From: Deltaproteobacteria bacterium
GTDB lineage: Bacteria; Desulfobacterota; Desulfarculia; Adiutricales; Adiutricaceae
Length of the DNA: 8,286 bases
Direction of reading: 5' to 3'
Assembly (NCBI GenBank): GCA_031277995.1
Contig: JAITLH010000111.1
Coordinates: 1 to 8,286, forward strand
Part shown: positions 1 to 5,870 of the stretch, one piece after another
How the letters are laid out: the number at the start of each line of letters is the position of its first letter
Position numbering within the stretch: the stretch's first letter is position 1
The notes under the pieces: model-generated
Database searches by the model: none
Told to the model about the DNA's origin: nothing
Seen by the model: only the letters and a program-made list of their open reading frames with translations
Position numbers and translations under genes: made by a program

Positions 1-148
1 AGGGGTGTTACCAAAGTTATGACACCCACCCTTATCCGCCTTGGCGCGGGTAGGGGTGTTACCAAGTTATGACACCCACCCTTATCCGCCTTGGCGCGGG
101 TAGGGGTGTTACCAAGTTATGACACCCACCCTCTCGTCGCGGGTAGGG
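1..148. repeat. Tandem array of a ~50-bp repeat (about 2.8 copies)
   Basis: Three consecutive units start at 1, 52 and 102, each with AGGGGTGTTACC. Unit 1 is 51 bp because it has one extra A, unit 2 is 50 bp, and unit 3 (102-148) loses about 11 bp in its second half. Each unit can fold into two hairpins. In unit 2, GGGTGTTA (54-61) pairs with TGACACCC (70-77) through one G-T pair, with an 8-nt loop. ACCC (78-81) pairs with GGGT (98-101), enclosing CGCC/GGCG. The array begins at base 1, so it probably extends left of the window. There are no unique spacers, so it is not a CRISPR. The role is unknown; a minisatellite or an array of REP-like palindromes would both fit. Confidence 0.9.
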
Positions 149-554
149 GAAATCCATTGGCGTCAATCCACCGTGGGCCGCGGCCTTTTGGGGATTGGCG
201 CTTTTTTTTATATGGCCGCTACATTATAGAACAAAAGTTTAGAAAAGCCAATAATGTTCTTAAAAAAGGCTTAGGTAAATTATTGACAAGAAAAAAGGCC
301 AAAAAAAGCGACAAAACGCGTCGCCTTTGGCCTTAAAAAAAGTAATTTTTATTAGAAATTTACGTAAAATAGCTTGTTTGGGAGCAAAGGGCCGGGGCCC
401 GCGGTTTTGGCCCAAAAGCCCATTGCCGCCCCCACCAAAACCTGGCCCTTAAACGGCCAAAAAAGGCCCTTGGAGCGCTTTGGCCGGCCCGCGGGTCCAA
501 TAAGTGCCACCCGGGGGTCTGAGGGCCTCCCTGGGCCCCTAGGGCCGTTTTGGG
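149..554. other. Gene-free spacer, A/T-rich then GGCC-rich
   Basis: I see no convincing gene here. Open frames in this stretch begin inside the repeat array or run through low-complexity sequence, lack a credible ribosome site, and resemble no family I know. About 205-370 is A/T-rich and holds the hairpin at 295-334. About 390-546 is G/C-rich with eleven GGCC tetranucleotides and the short palindrome TTTTGG-C-CCAAAA at 405-417. A perfect TTGACA occurs at 283-288 but has no -10 element at a suitable distance. Confidence 0.6.
295..334 (-). terminator. Hairpin with minus-strand U-tract, possible distal terminator of the hipA-like gene
   Basis: AAGGCCAAA (295-303) pairs perfectly with TTTGGCCTT (326-334). 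An inner stem GCGAC (308-312)/GTCGC (320-324) closes a 7-nt loop, with an AAAA/C internal loop between the two stems. Read on the minus strand, the distal arm runs into TTTTC, giving GGCC followed by six Ts, as in an intrinsic terminator. The plus-strand side is followed by As, so it would not work in that direction. The nearest upstream minus-strand gene is the HipA-like gene, whose stop lies about 280 nt away, so assigning it to that transcript is an inference. Confidence 0.55.
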
Positions 555-632
555 GGGACTAAGCCCAGCGAAGCGGGATTAGTCCATGAAGCGGGACTAA
601 GCCCAGCGAAGCGGGATTAGTCCGCGATGCGG
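555..632. repeat. Two copies of a 31-bp REP-like palindrome, period 38 bp
   Basis: An identical 31-bp segment lies at 555-585 and 593-623, separated by ATGAAGC. Each copy is a palindrome: GGACTAA pairs with TTAGTCC, then after a G/A mismatch CCC pairs with GGG, then GC-GAA-GC at the tip. The block can also be read as ~19-bp half-units of the form GAAGCGGGAYTARKCC, with a diverged last copy beginning GATGCGG at 626-632. The stop codon of the HipA-like gene (617-619) lies inside the second copy. There is no T-run next to either hairpin, so these are not typical intrinsic terminators. They could affect mRNA 3'-end stability or mark a REP/MITE-like element. Confidence 0.85.
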
Positions 633-1951
633 TCTTGGCCGTCGTTTAGGCGGGAAACTATGTTTATTAGTTTCATGCTGTTGACGCCAAAAATGTGCCT
701 TAGGCGGTTATGGAGATTGGCGTTGCCAAAAAGGAAATCGGCCTCGTCGGAAATATCCAGGAAAAATTGTTTCAAAGGCGATATGACGGAAATGAGGCAA
801 TCGACGATGGAATCCACCGAGGCGTTGATGTCGCTTAAAAAGGTTTTAAACTGGATGTCGTCGAGGATGTCGTAGTAATCGGCCCGGCCGATGGGCATGC
901 TGAGCTTGGGGGACAGGGGCTGGTAGACCCGGGATGCCACCAAATCTTGAAAAGGCGATACCGTTAAGTAATAATCGTTATCTTCTTGGGGGCTAAGGTT
1001 ATAGATGACCGAAAAGTCCCGGGCGTTTTGGTGACTGTTACCGATTAAGAAATTAAAAATCGACAACTTGGTAAAATCGGTCAGGGCATTGTCCTGGTTA
1101 CGCACCTTTAGGCTATTTATGACCTTGCAGCAGTCCCTGTAACCCGGGGTGGGTTGGCCCGGGGCCGGGGCGGCCCCATAGCCCAGGGCCTGGCAAAAGT
1201 TCTCCCGGTGGCGCCTTTTGACCTTCCCGGCCGGATCGACGCCCCGATCGACCCTTTCGATTAACAGGCCGTAATTTCCGTAAAACTCCAAAATCTCAAA
1301 GGCCGGGACCGGCAAGTTTATGAACTTGGCCATCTCCAGGCAAAAAGCTTCGTTTAAACAGAGATTTTTAAACTCCCTTAGGCTAAACTTTAACTCGTGG
1401 GTGGTCGGGGCGTACGACAAAAAACTGGGGACGTAAAAACTGCCCTTTTCGTAAACCAAGGGCAATTTATAATGGGCCTCGGACAAATCCGGTCCCTGGC
1501 CGTACCTAAGCAAAGGGTACAAACGGCTAAAATCATTGGTCCTAAAACCCTTATGAATTATGTTCGTTATGTCCCAATAATTATTGTTTTCCTCGTTTAG
1601 CTTATAATTGACATTGGTTATGATGAGAGCGCCCGGACAATCGCGGCCAAAATGAGTCAGCGAGGCGAAAATATCGTTTTCCGGTAGGTTATGGTACTGG
1701 CACAGGGAGGTCATGGCCTCGCCGCCGGGCAGTAAATTTCCAAAAAAGGCCGCCGTTTCGGCGTGGTTAAACTCCCCGTCCCTTAAGGGTAACGAAAGGG
1801 AAATGGGTACCCTGACCCGTTTTATCCAGTCGCCGTCGTAGCGAAAGGCGATATCCCTGGTCTTTAAATCTTTATATAGGCTTCCAACGAACTTATTGTC
1901 CCATACCACGATTAATTCATCTATCTTATTTATCAATAAAGTTTGATCCAT
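617..1951 (-). CDS. HipA-family protein with substituted active-site residues (orphan, probable pseudokinase)
   Basis: This is a 444-aa protein, matching the ~440 aa of E. coli HipA, the Ser/Thr kinase toxin of HipBA that phosphorylates glutamyl-tRNA synthetase. The N-terminal subdomain is well conserved: FVGSLYKD near 21-28, PISLSLPLRDG near 49-59, FFGNLLPG near 69-76 and HFGRDCPGAL at 100-109. THELKF (184-189) retains the ATP-binding Lys position, IERVDR (231-236) matches the usual vERFDR, and PFQDL (333-337) keeps the metal-binding Asp of HipA (D332). The P-loop region, S-V-A-G-A-Q-E-K in E. coli, reads D-L-S-E-A-H-Y-K (155-162). The catalytic loop GATDGHAKNFS reads GNSHQNARDFS (304-314), so the catalytic Asp, the His and the Asn are all changed. 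The frame is unbroken, so it is not an obvious pseudogene. The start is ATG at 1951 with GGAGAG just upstream. No hipB-like gene lies on either side. The family call is firm; the loss of activity is inferred from an alignment by eye. Confidence 0.85.
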   Translation of the reverse strand: MDQTLLINKIDELIVVWDNKFVGSLYKDLKTRDIAFRYDGDWIKRVRVPISLSLPLRDGEFNHAETAAFFGNLLPGGEAMTSLCQYHNLPENDIFASLTHFGRDCPGALIITNVNYKLNEENNNYWDITNIIHKGFRTNDFSRLYPLLRYGQGPDLSEAHYKLPLVYEKGSFYVPSFLSYAPTTHELKFSLREFKNLCLNEAFCLEMAKFINLPVPAFEILEFYGNYGLLIERVDRGVDPAGKVKRRHRENFCQALGYGAAPAPGQPTPGYRDCCKVINSLKVRNQDNALTDFTKLSIFNFLIGNSHQNARDFSVIYNLSPQEDNDYYLTVSPFQDLVASRVYQPLSPKLSMPIGRADYYDILDDIQFKTFLSDINASVDSIVDCLISVISPLKQFFLDISDEADFLFGNANLHNRLRHIFGVNSMKLINIVSRLNDGQDRIAD

Positions 1952-2074
1952 GGCTCTCCAAACTTAAGGTAAAACGGATACAGGTTTTTTAATTTTCTAA
2001 AACATCCAAAATTGCGTAAAATGTCTTTTTTGGGTTATTTTTAAGCCCCCGGCCCCTACCCCAGGGCCGCCTGG

Positions 2075-2149
2075 GCGATTTTTGGGGCGCGATTTTTGGG
2101 GCGCGACCCCAAAACGGTCGCGACCGTTTGGGGAGCGACCGTTTGGGGG
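2075..2149. repeat. Cluster of five 14-15-bp GCGA...GGGG repeats, one inverted
   Basis: Two adjacent identical 14-mers, GCGATTTTTGGGGC, lie at 2075-2088 and 2089-2102. Two adjacent 15-mers, GCGACCGTTTGGGG followed by A or G, lie at 2120-2134 and 2135-2149. Between them, 2107-2121 is the reverse complement of the same theme (GCGACCGTTTTGGGG). Together with the next unit it forms a 27-bp near-perfect palindrome at 2107-2133, CCCCAAA(A)CGGTCG / CGACCGTTTGGGG, with one bulged A. The cluster ends about 125 bp before the start of the hipA-like gene. The function is unknown; tandem sites plus a dyad would suit a DNA-binding protein or a repeat-derived cruciform. Confidence 0.8.
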
Positions 2150-2511
2150 TGAACAGTCGGTCGTTTTTGGGATAAACGCAAGACTTTTACGCGTCCTTTT
2201 GGGAAAAGGAGCCCCTAAATTAGCGTTTAAACTTTTAACGGTGAATAATAAGAATGGCTTAAAAAGAATAGCAATGAAAAACAATGGCCTGGGCCTCGGC
2301 CCGGGGTTAGCTGGGAGGGGGCGGGTTAACCACCCTACACAAGGTCCAGTGGTCGGTCACCCAAGGAAAACGCGTATATGGTATTTTCCCGGCCATGAAA
2401 AAATAATACACTAATTTTCCAAATTTGTTAAGCTAAATATCGTTGGCCAACGGGCCCGAAACGATGGGTCAAAATGGGTCGCGGGTCAAATTTTATCAAT
2501 TATTTCAGGCC

Positions 2512-2575
2512 AAAAAAAAATTCTCCCAGCCAAACCCTGGCCCCGGCGCCTTGGCCCGAGGTCGGTTTGGCTGGG
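2512..2575 (-). terminator. Intrinsic terminator of the glgB-EFR1 operon
   Basis: CCCAGCCAAACC (2525-2536) and GGTTTGGCTGGG (2564-2575) form a perfect 12-bp stem. The 27-nt loop can pair further through GGCC/GGCC around GGCGCC. On the minus strand the stem is followed by AGAA and then nine Ts (complement of 2512-2520). It starts about 12 nt past the stop codon of the EFR1-like gene, which suits the end of that operon. The 4-nt gap between stem and T-run is slightly unusual. Confidence 0.8.
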
Positions 2576-2586
2576 GGTAATATCCG

Positions 2587-3378
2587 TCAGGGTAAAAAAA
2601 TCGACGGGGCCTTGCGGTCAAGGTTGGCCGAGGCCAGGGCGGCCATGTCGTCTAAAAAATCGTCGTCGTCGATAAATTTCGCTCCCTCGGGGCAAAGTTT
2701 TAGGCAGGCCGCGCACATGATGCACTTGTCGGGGTTAACGCGGCGGGGATTTTCGTTTATGAAGGCCCCCACCGGGCAGTGCCTGACGCAGGAAAGGCAA
2801 TTGGCGCAACGCCTGGAAGTGGACAGGGCCAAGGAAAATTTTTTTAGGTAGGCCCGGTAAGGGCGACGGGCGGTGGTAAGGAGCGGGTTTTCGGACAAAC
2901 AATGGTCCGACAATAAGGTTTGGCGGACGGCCAGGCCAAAACGGCGGGCCTCCTCTTCGTCGGCCGGGTCGGGACGGTTTTTGCCCATGACGTGCGAGTA
3001 GGAATGCTCCCCCACGAAGGCCCCGGCCCCGACCACCTCATAGCCCTTGGCCACGCATAGATCGTAGAGTTCCAAAAGGGCGTCCTCGTAACCGCGGTTA
3101 CCAAAGACGACCACGGCCACCGCGGGCCTTTTGCCCGGGGCCAGGCGGTTATAATAATCCCTAATCAAGACCGGCAAGCGCCCGCCGTAGACCGGGGAGG
3201 CCAAGACCAAAAGCTCGTCTTTCTCCAGCGGCACCCCCCTGTCCCTATCCATGGGCAGGGTCACGTCAAAAAACCGGGGGCGCATGGATAAGCCCTGGGA
3301 AATACTCTTGACCACCCTCCTGGTGGTCCCGGTGGGGCTCAAAAAGACGCTGGCTGACTGAATGATCTGACGACCCAT
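2587..3378 (-). CDS. EFR1-like flavodoxin-ferredoxin fusion protein
   Basis: This is a 263-aa protein with two parts. The first ~150 residues look like a flavodoxin domain: the FMN phosphate-loop-like SPTGTT (residues 14-19), then LLVLASPVYGGRLP and VAVVVFGNRGYEDALLEL. The C-terminal part has two canonical 4Fe-4S motifs, CANCLSCVRHCP (Cys 191, 194, 197, 201) and CIMCAACLKLCP (Cys 219, 222, 225, 229). This order matches the EFR1-type proteins found mostly in anaerobes, presumed to carry low-potential electrons between FMN and two clusters in the cytoplasm. The physiological partner is unknown. An ATG at 3378 with AGGA 8 nt upstream is the likely start; a TTG one codon earlier is also possible. 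The gene begins 10 nt after the glgB stop, and its Shine-Dalgarno overlaps that stop codon, implying co-transcription and perhaps translational coupling. It is followed by a strong terminator. Confidence 0.85.
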   Translation of the reverse strand: MGRQIIQSASVFLSPTGTTRRVVKSISQGLSMRPRFFDVTLPMDRDRGVPLEKDELLVLASPVYGGRLPVLIRDYYNRLAPGKRPAVAVVVFGNRGYEDALLELYDLCVAKGYEVVGAGAFVGEHSYSHVMGKNRPDPADEEEARRFGLAVRQTLLSDHCLSENPLLTTARRPYRAYLKKFSLALSTSRRCANCLSCVRHCPVGAFINENPRRVNPDKCIMCAACLKLCPEGAKFIDDDDFLDDMAALASANLDRKAPSIFLP

Positions 3379-3391
3379 CAAAAGCTTCCTA
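3379..3391 (-). promoter_or_regulatory. Ribosome binding site overlapping the glgB stop codon
   Basis: On the minus strand the junction reads CTAGGAAGCTTTTGATG. The AGGA core begins in the TAG stop of glgB (3389-3391) and sits 8 nt before the ATG at 3378. This spacing favours the ATG over the TTG immediately before it, and makes reinitiation by ribosomes finishing glgB plausible. Confidence 0.65.
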
Positions 3392-5590
3392 GCGGACCTT
3401 CAAGGCCAAAAAACCCAGCGGCGGCAAGGTCAACTCCAAGCTTTGGGGGTAACCGTGGGAGGCGATGAAATCGCTCTGGCGACCCCCGCCCATACCAACG
3501 TCGCTGCCGCCGTAAACCGATGAGTCGGAATTTATTAGTTCGCTCCAATAGCCGGCCTTGGGAACGCCCAGGCGGTAAGACGGCCTAACCACGGGAGTGA
3601 AGTTAAAGACGAAAAGGATGATCTCGTTGGGATCGCGGCCCTTTCTTAGGAAACTAATCACGGTGGAATCGCTGTCGCGGAAATCCAACCACTGGAAGCC
3701 CCGCCAGTCGTAGTCAAGCTCGTAGAGGGCCGGCTCGCTGGCGTAAAGGGCGTTTAAATCCTTGGAAAAATTCTTAAGGCCCTGGTGCTGGGGCCGGGAA
3801 AGAAGTTCCCAGGAGAGCTGGCTGGCGTGATCCCACTCGTTTATCTGGCCAAACTCGCCGCCCATGAAAAGAAGCTTTTTCCCGGGTTCGGCGTACATGT
3901 AACCCAAAAGAAGCCTTAAATTGGCGCATTTGCGCCAATAGTCGCCGGGCATCTTGTCAAAAAGGGATCTTTTGCCGTAAACCACCTCGTCATGGGAGAG
4001 GGGCAAGCAAAAATTTTCGTGAAAGGCGTACAAAAGGGCGAAGGTCAAGCGCTCCATGTTATAGCGCCGGTAGATGGGATCCTTACTCATAAAATCAAGC
4101 ATGTCATGCATCCAGCCCATGTTCCACTTAAACATGAAACCCAGGCCGCCCAGGTGAACGGGCCGGGACACGGCCGGAAAGGCCGTCGATTCCTCGGCGA
4201 TGGTCATGGTCCCGGGAAAGAGCTCATATAGCTTGGTATTTAAGGTTTTTAGCATCTCGATGGCCTCGAGGTTTTCCCGGCCCCCGTACTTATTGGGGAT
4301 CCACTCGCCTTCTTTCCTGGAATAGTCGAGATAGATCATGGAAGCCACGGCGTCAACCCTTAAGCCGTCGATGTGATACTCTTGGCAGAAAAACAAGGCG
4401 TTGGCGACCAAAAAGTTTTTGACCTCGTTTCGGCCGTAGTTAAAAACCAAGGTGCCCCAGTCGGAATGGGCTCCCTGCCTTGGGTCGGCGTGTTCGTAGA
4501 GATGGGTGCCGTCAAAGTATTCCAGGGCGAAACTGTCCCTGGGGAAGTGGGCCGGGACCCAATCGAGGATGACCCCGATCCCGGCTTGATGGCAACGATC
4601 CACTAGGTAACGAAAATCGTCCGGGGTGCCGTAACGGGAGGTCACCGCGTAATAACCGGTGACCTGATAGCCCCAGGAGGCGTCAAAGGGAAATTCGCTA
4701 ATGGGCATCATTTCCAACCAATTGAAGCCCATTTCCTTAAGGTAAGGCACCAATTGATCGGCCAGTTCCCTATAGGTTAGCCAAGTTCCGTCAGCGTGTC
4801 TCTTCCAAGACCCCAAATGGGTCTCGTAAATGGACATGGGGCTAGTGAGAAAATTGGTTTTGCCGCGCTCGTAGATCCATTTGCCGTCATTCCAAACATA
4901 CTTGGAAAGATCGTAAACCCTGGAAGCGGTCTTGGGCCGGGTCTCCATGGAAAAGCCAAAGGGATCGGCCTTAATCAAAAGATCGCCGGCCTGGGTGGTA
5001 ATCTCGAATTTGTAAAGGTCGCCCGCCCCGAAATGGGGAGCGAACAATTCCCAGACCCCCGAGGCCCCCCGGGGCCGCATGGGTAGCCTTCGGCCGTCCC
5101 AGAAATTTTTGTCCCCCACCAGGCAGACCTTTTTGGCCGAGGGGGCCCAGACGGCGAAGTGGGTACCCGACACGCCCTGATGGACCATTGGGTGGGCGCC
5201 CATTTTGTGGTATATCTGGTAATGGTTCCCTTGGTTCCAGAGGAAAAGATCCAGTTCTCCCAAAACCGGCTGGAAACCGTAGGCGTCGTAAAAGACGGCG
5301 TCTTGGCCGGGCTTACCGTAGCGGGATCTTAGCTTGTAAGGCCCGTACTCAAACTGGCCTTCGTAAAAGCCCTCAAAGAAATGTCCCGAAACCTCGTCGG
5401 CCGGGCCCTGGGCTTTGAGCGGCACCGCGGTGTCCGGGCCGATTAAGACCTCGACACTGGTGGCCGTGGGCAAATAAGCCCTAAAAAGAACCCCGGAATG
5501 GCCGCCCCTTAGGGCGGGCCTGGCCCCCAAAACGGAGAAGGGATCGCCCAGCTCTCCGGCCACGAATTTAGTTATCAGCGCTTTGTCCAT
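3389..5590 (-). CDS. glgB: 1,4-alpha-glucan branching enzyme (GH13)
   Basis: This 733-aa protein is close to E. coli GlgB (728 aa). The enzyme cuts alpha-1,4 chains of linear glucan and reattaches them through alpha-1,6 links during cytoplasmic glycogen synthesis. The N-terminal part has GELGDPFSVLGA (13-24) and a CBM48-like module (about 130-220: GTHFAVWAPSAKKVCLVGDKN). A GH13 barrel follows, with MSIYETHLGSW, HIDGLRVDAV, TIAEEST and PLSHDEVVYGK. The putative catalytic residues are Asp413 (nucleophile), Glu466 (acid/base) and Asp534. Their spacings of 53 and 121 residues equal those of E. coli D405/E458/D526. An all-beta C-terminal domain ends the protein. I chose ATG 5590 because GGAGAG lies about 9 nt upstream and the protein then begins MDKALITKF. 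An in-frame TTG at 5659 would add 23 unlikely residues. No other glycogen gene is in the window. It leads an operon with the EFR1-like gene. Confidence 0.96.
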   Translation of the reverse strand: MDKALITKFVAGELGDPFSVLGARPALRGGHSGVLFRAYLPTATSVEVLIGPDTAVPLKAQGPADEVSGHFFEGFYEGQFEYGPYKLRSRYGKPGQDAVFYDAYGFQPVLGELDLFLWNQGNHYQIYHKMGAHPMVHQGVSGTHFAVWAPSAKKVCLVGDKNFWDGRRLPMRPRGASGVWELFAPHFGAGDLYKFEITTQAGDLLIKADPFGFSMETRPKTASRVYDLSKYVWNDGKWIYERGKTNFLTSPMSIYETHLGSWKRHADGTWLTYRELADQLVPYLKEMGFNWLEMMPISEFPFDASWGYQVTGYYAVTSRYGTPDDFRYLVDRCHQAGIGVILDWVPAHFPRDSFALEYFDGTHLYEHADPRQGAHSDWGTLVFNYGRNEVKNFLVANALFFCQEYHIDGLRVDAVASMIYLDYSRKEGEWIPNKYGGRENLEAIEMLKTLNTKLYELFPGTMTIAEESTAFPAVSRPVHLGGLGFMFKWNMGWMHDMLDFMSKDPIYRRYNMERLTFALLYAFHENFCLPLSHDEVVYGKRSLFDKMPGDYWRKCANLRLLLGYMYAEPGKKLLFMGGEFGQINEWDHASQLSWELLSRPQHQGLKNFSKDLNALYASEPALYELDYDWRGFQWLDFRDSDSTVISFLRKGRDPNEIILFVFNFTPVVRPSYRLGVPKAGYWSELINSDSSVYGGSDVGMGGGRQSDFIASHGYPQSLELTLPPLGFLALKVR

Positions 5591-5670
5591 TGACCCACTC
5601 TCCACAAGGGTACCGGCCAAGTCCCGTTTGGGCCAAAAAAATAACCCATCGAGACCCAATAAACGCCTTT

Positions 5671-5689
5671 AACCGTCTCCTAGACGGTT
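5671..5689 (-). promoter_or_regulatory. Hairpin in the probable glgB leader
   Basis: AACCGTCT (5671-5678) pairs perfectly with AGACGGTT (5682-5689) around a 3-nt loop. In the minus-strand transcript the loop side reads CUAGGAG, placing an AGGAG sequence within the structure, but no start codon follows at a suitable distance. There is no T-run, so it is not a terminator. A regulatory role in the glgB leader is only a possibility. Confidence 0.35.
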
Positions 5690-5819
5690 CGGCCGCCCCA
5701 AACGACCTTCCCCAACCCATAAGATACGGGAAAAGGCCCAAAAAAAAATTATCGAAGCGGTTGTCCGGCGCCTTTGGGACGCTCCCTCGCGAGCGCCCGA
5801 CCCACCGGAAAAGGTTCCT

Positions 5820-5847
5820 TTGAAACTAAATAATTGTATCATATAAT
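5820..5847 (+). promoter_or_regulatory. Sigma70-type promoter toward the CNNM gene
   Basis: TTGAAA (5820-5825) and a perfect TATAAT (5842-5847) are separated by 16 bp within the only strongly A/T-rich patch of this spacer. Transcription would start near 5854 and read right, giving a leader of about 340 nt before the CNNM start at 6195. It is the best promoter-like sequence in the window. The long leader leaves open that a closer promoter or a small RNA exists. Confidence 0.6.
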
Positions 5848-5870
5848 GGACGGGAGAGGTAGACAGCCAA
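5841..5870 (-). promoter_or_regulatory. Possible minus-strand promoter for glgB, overlapping the plus-strand promoter
   Basis: On the minus strand TTGGCT (5870-5865) and TTATAT (5846-5841) are 18 bp apart and point toward glgB. The match is weak, but the site overlaps the plus-strand -10 element, as in many divergent promoter pairs. The resulting leader for glgB would be about 240 nt. Confidence 0.3.

Larger units (their letters stand above)
1952..2586. other. Gene-free spacer upstream of the hipA-like gene
   Basis: No gene can be supported in this 635-bp spacer. A hipB antitoxin gene would be expected at about 1960-2300 on the minus strand. The open frames there give basic or Pro/Gly-rich translations with no helix-turn-helix pattern. 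The spacer holds the repeat cluster at 2075-2149, a small hairpin TCCTTTT-GGG-AAAAGGA at 2194-2210, three GGGTC motifs between about 2466 and 2487, and the terminator at 2512-2575. Close to the hipA-like start the minus strand reads TATCC once, a single half of the E. coli HipB operator TATCC-N8-GGATA. The second half is missing, so I do not call an operator. Confidence 0.6.

Noticed and set aside
1..148. Possible CRISPR array
   Set aside because: Units abut directly with no unique spacers, and the variation is scattered within the repeat; it is a plain tandem repeat.
283..288. TTGACA as a promoter -35 box
   Set aside because: No -10-like hexamer lies 15-19 bp downstream; that position is the A-rich stem of the hairpin.
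91..336. Plus-strand 81-codon open frame
   Set aside because: It starts at a TTG inside the repeat array, has no ribosome site, and translates through the hairpin and poly-A tracts. The Lys-rich end reflects A-runs.
374..562. Plus-strand 62-codon open frame in the GGCC block
   Set aside because: Low-complexity Pro/Gly/Ala translation with no Shine-Dalgarno and no family resemblance.
1966..1980. HipB-type operator TATCC-N8-GGATA ahead of the hipA-like gene
   Set aside because: Only one half-site is present; the second half does not occur at the required spacing.
1997..2284. Minus-strand 95-codon frame as a hipB antitoxin
   Set aside because: The translation has no helix-turn-helix pattern, runs through the 14-15-bp repeats, and is Pro/Arg/Gly-rich.
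2474..2851. Plus-strand 125-codon frame opposite the EFR1-like gene
   Set aside because: It is antisense to the Cys-motif region of a well-supported gene and crosses its terminator.
5591..5659. Longer glgB starting at TTG 5659
   Set aside because: The 23 extra residues do not resemble GlgB N-termini, and the ATG at 5590 has a much better ribosome site.
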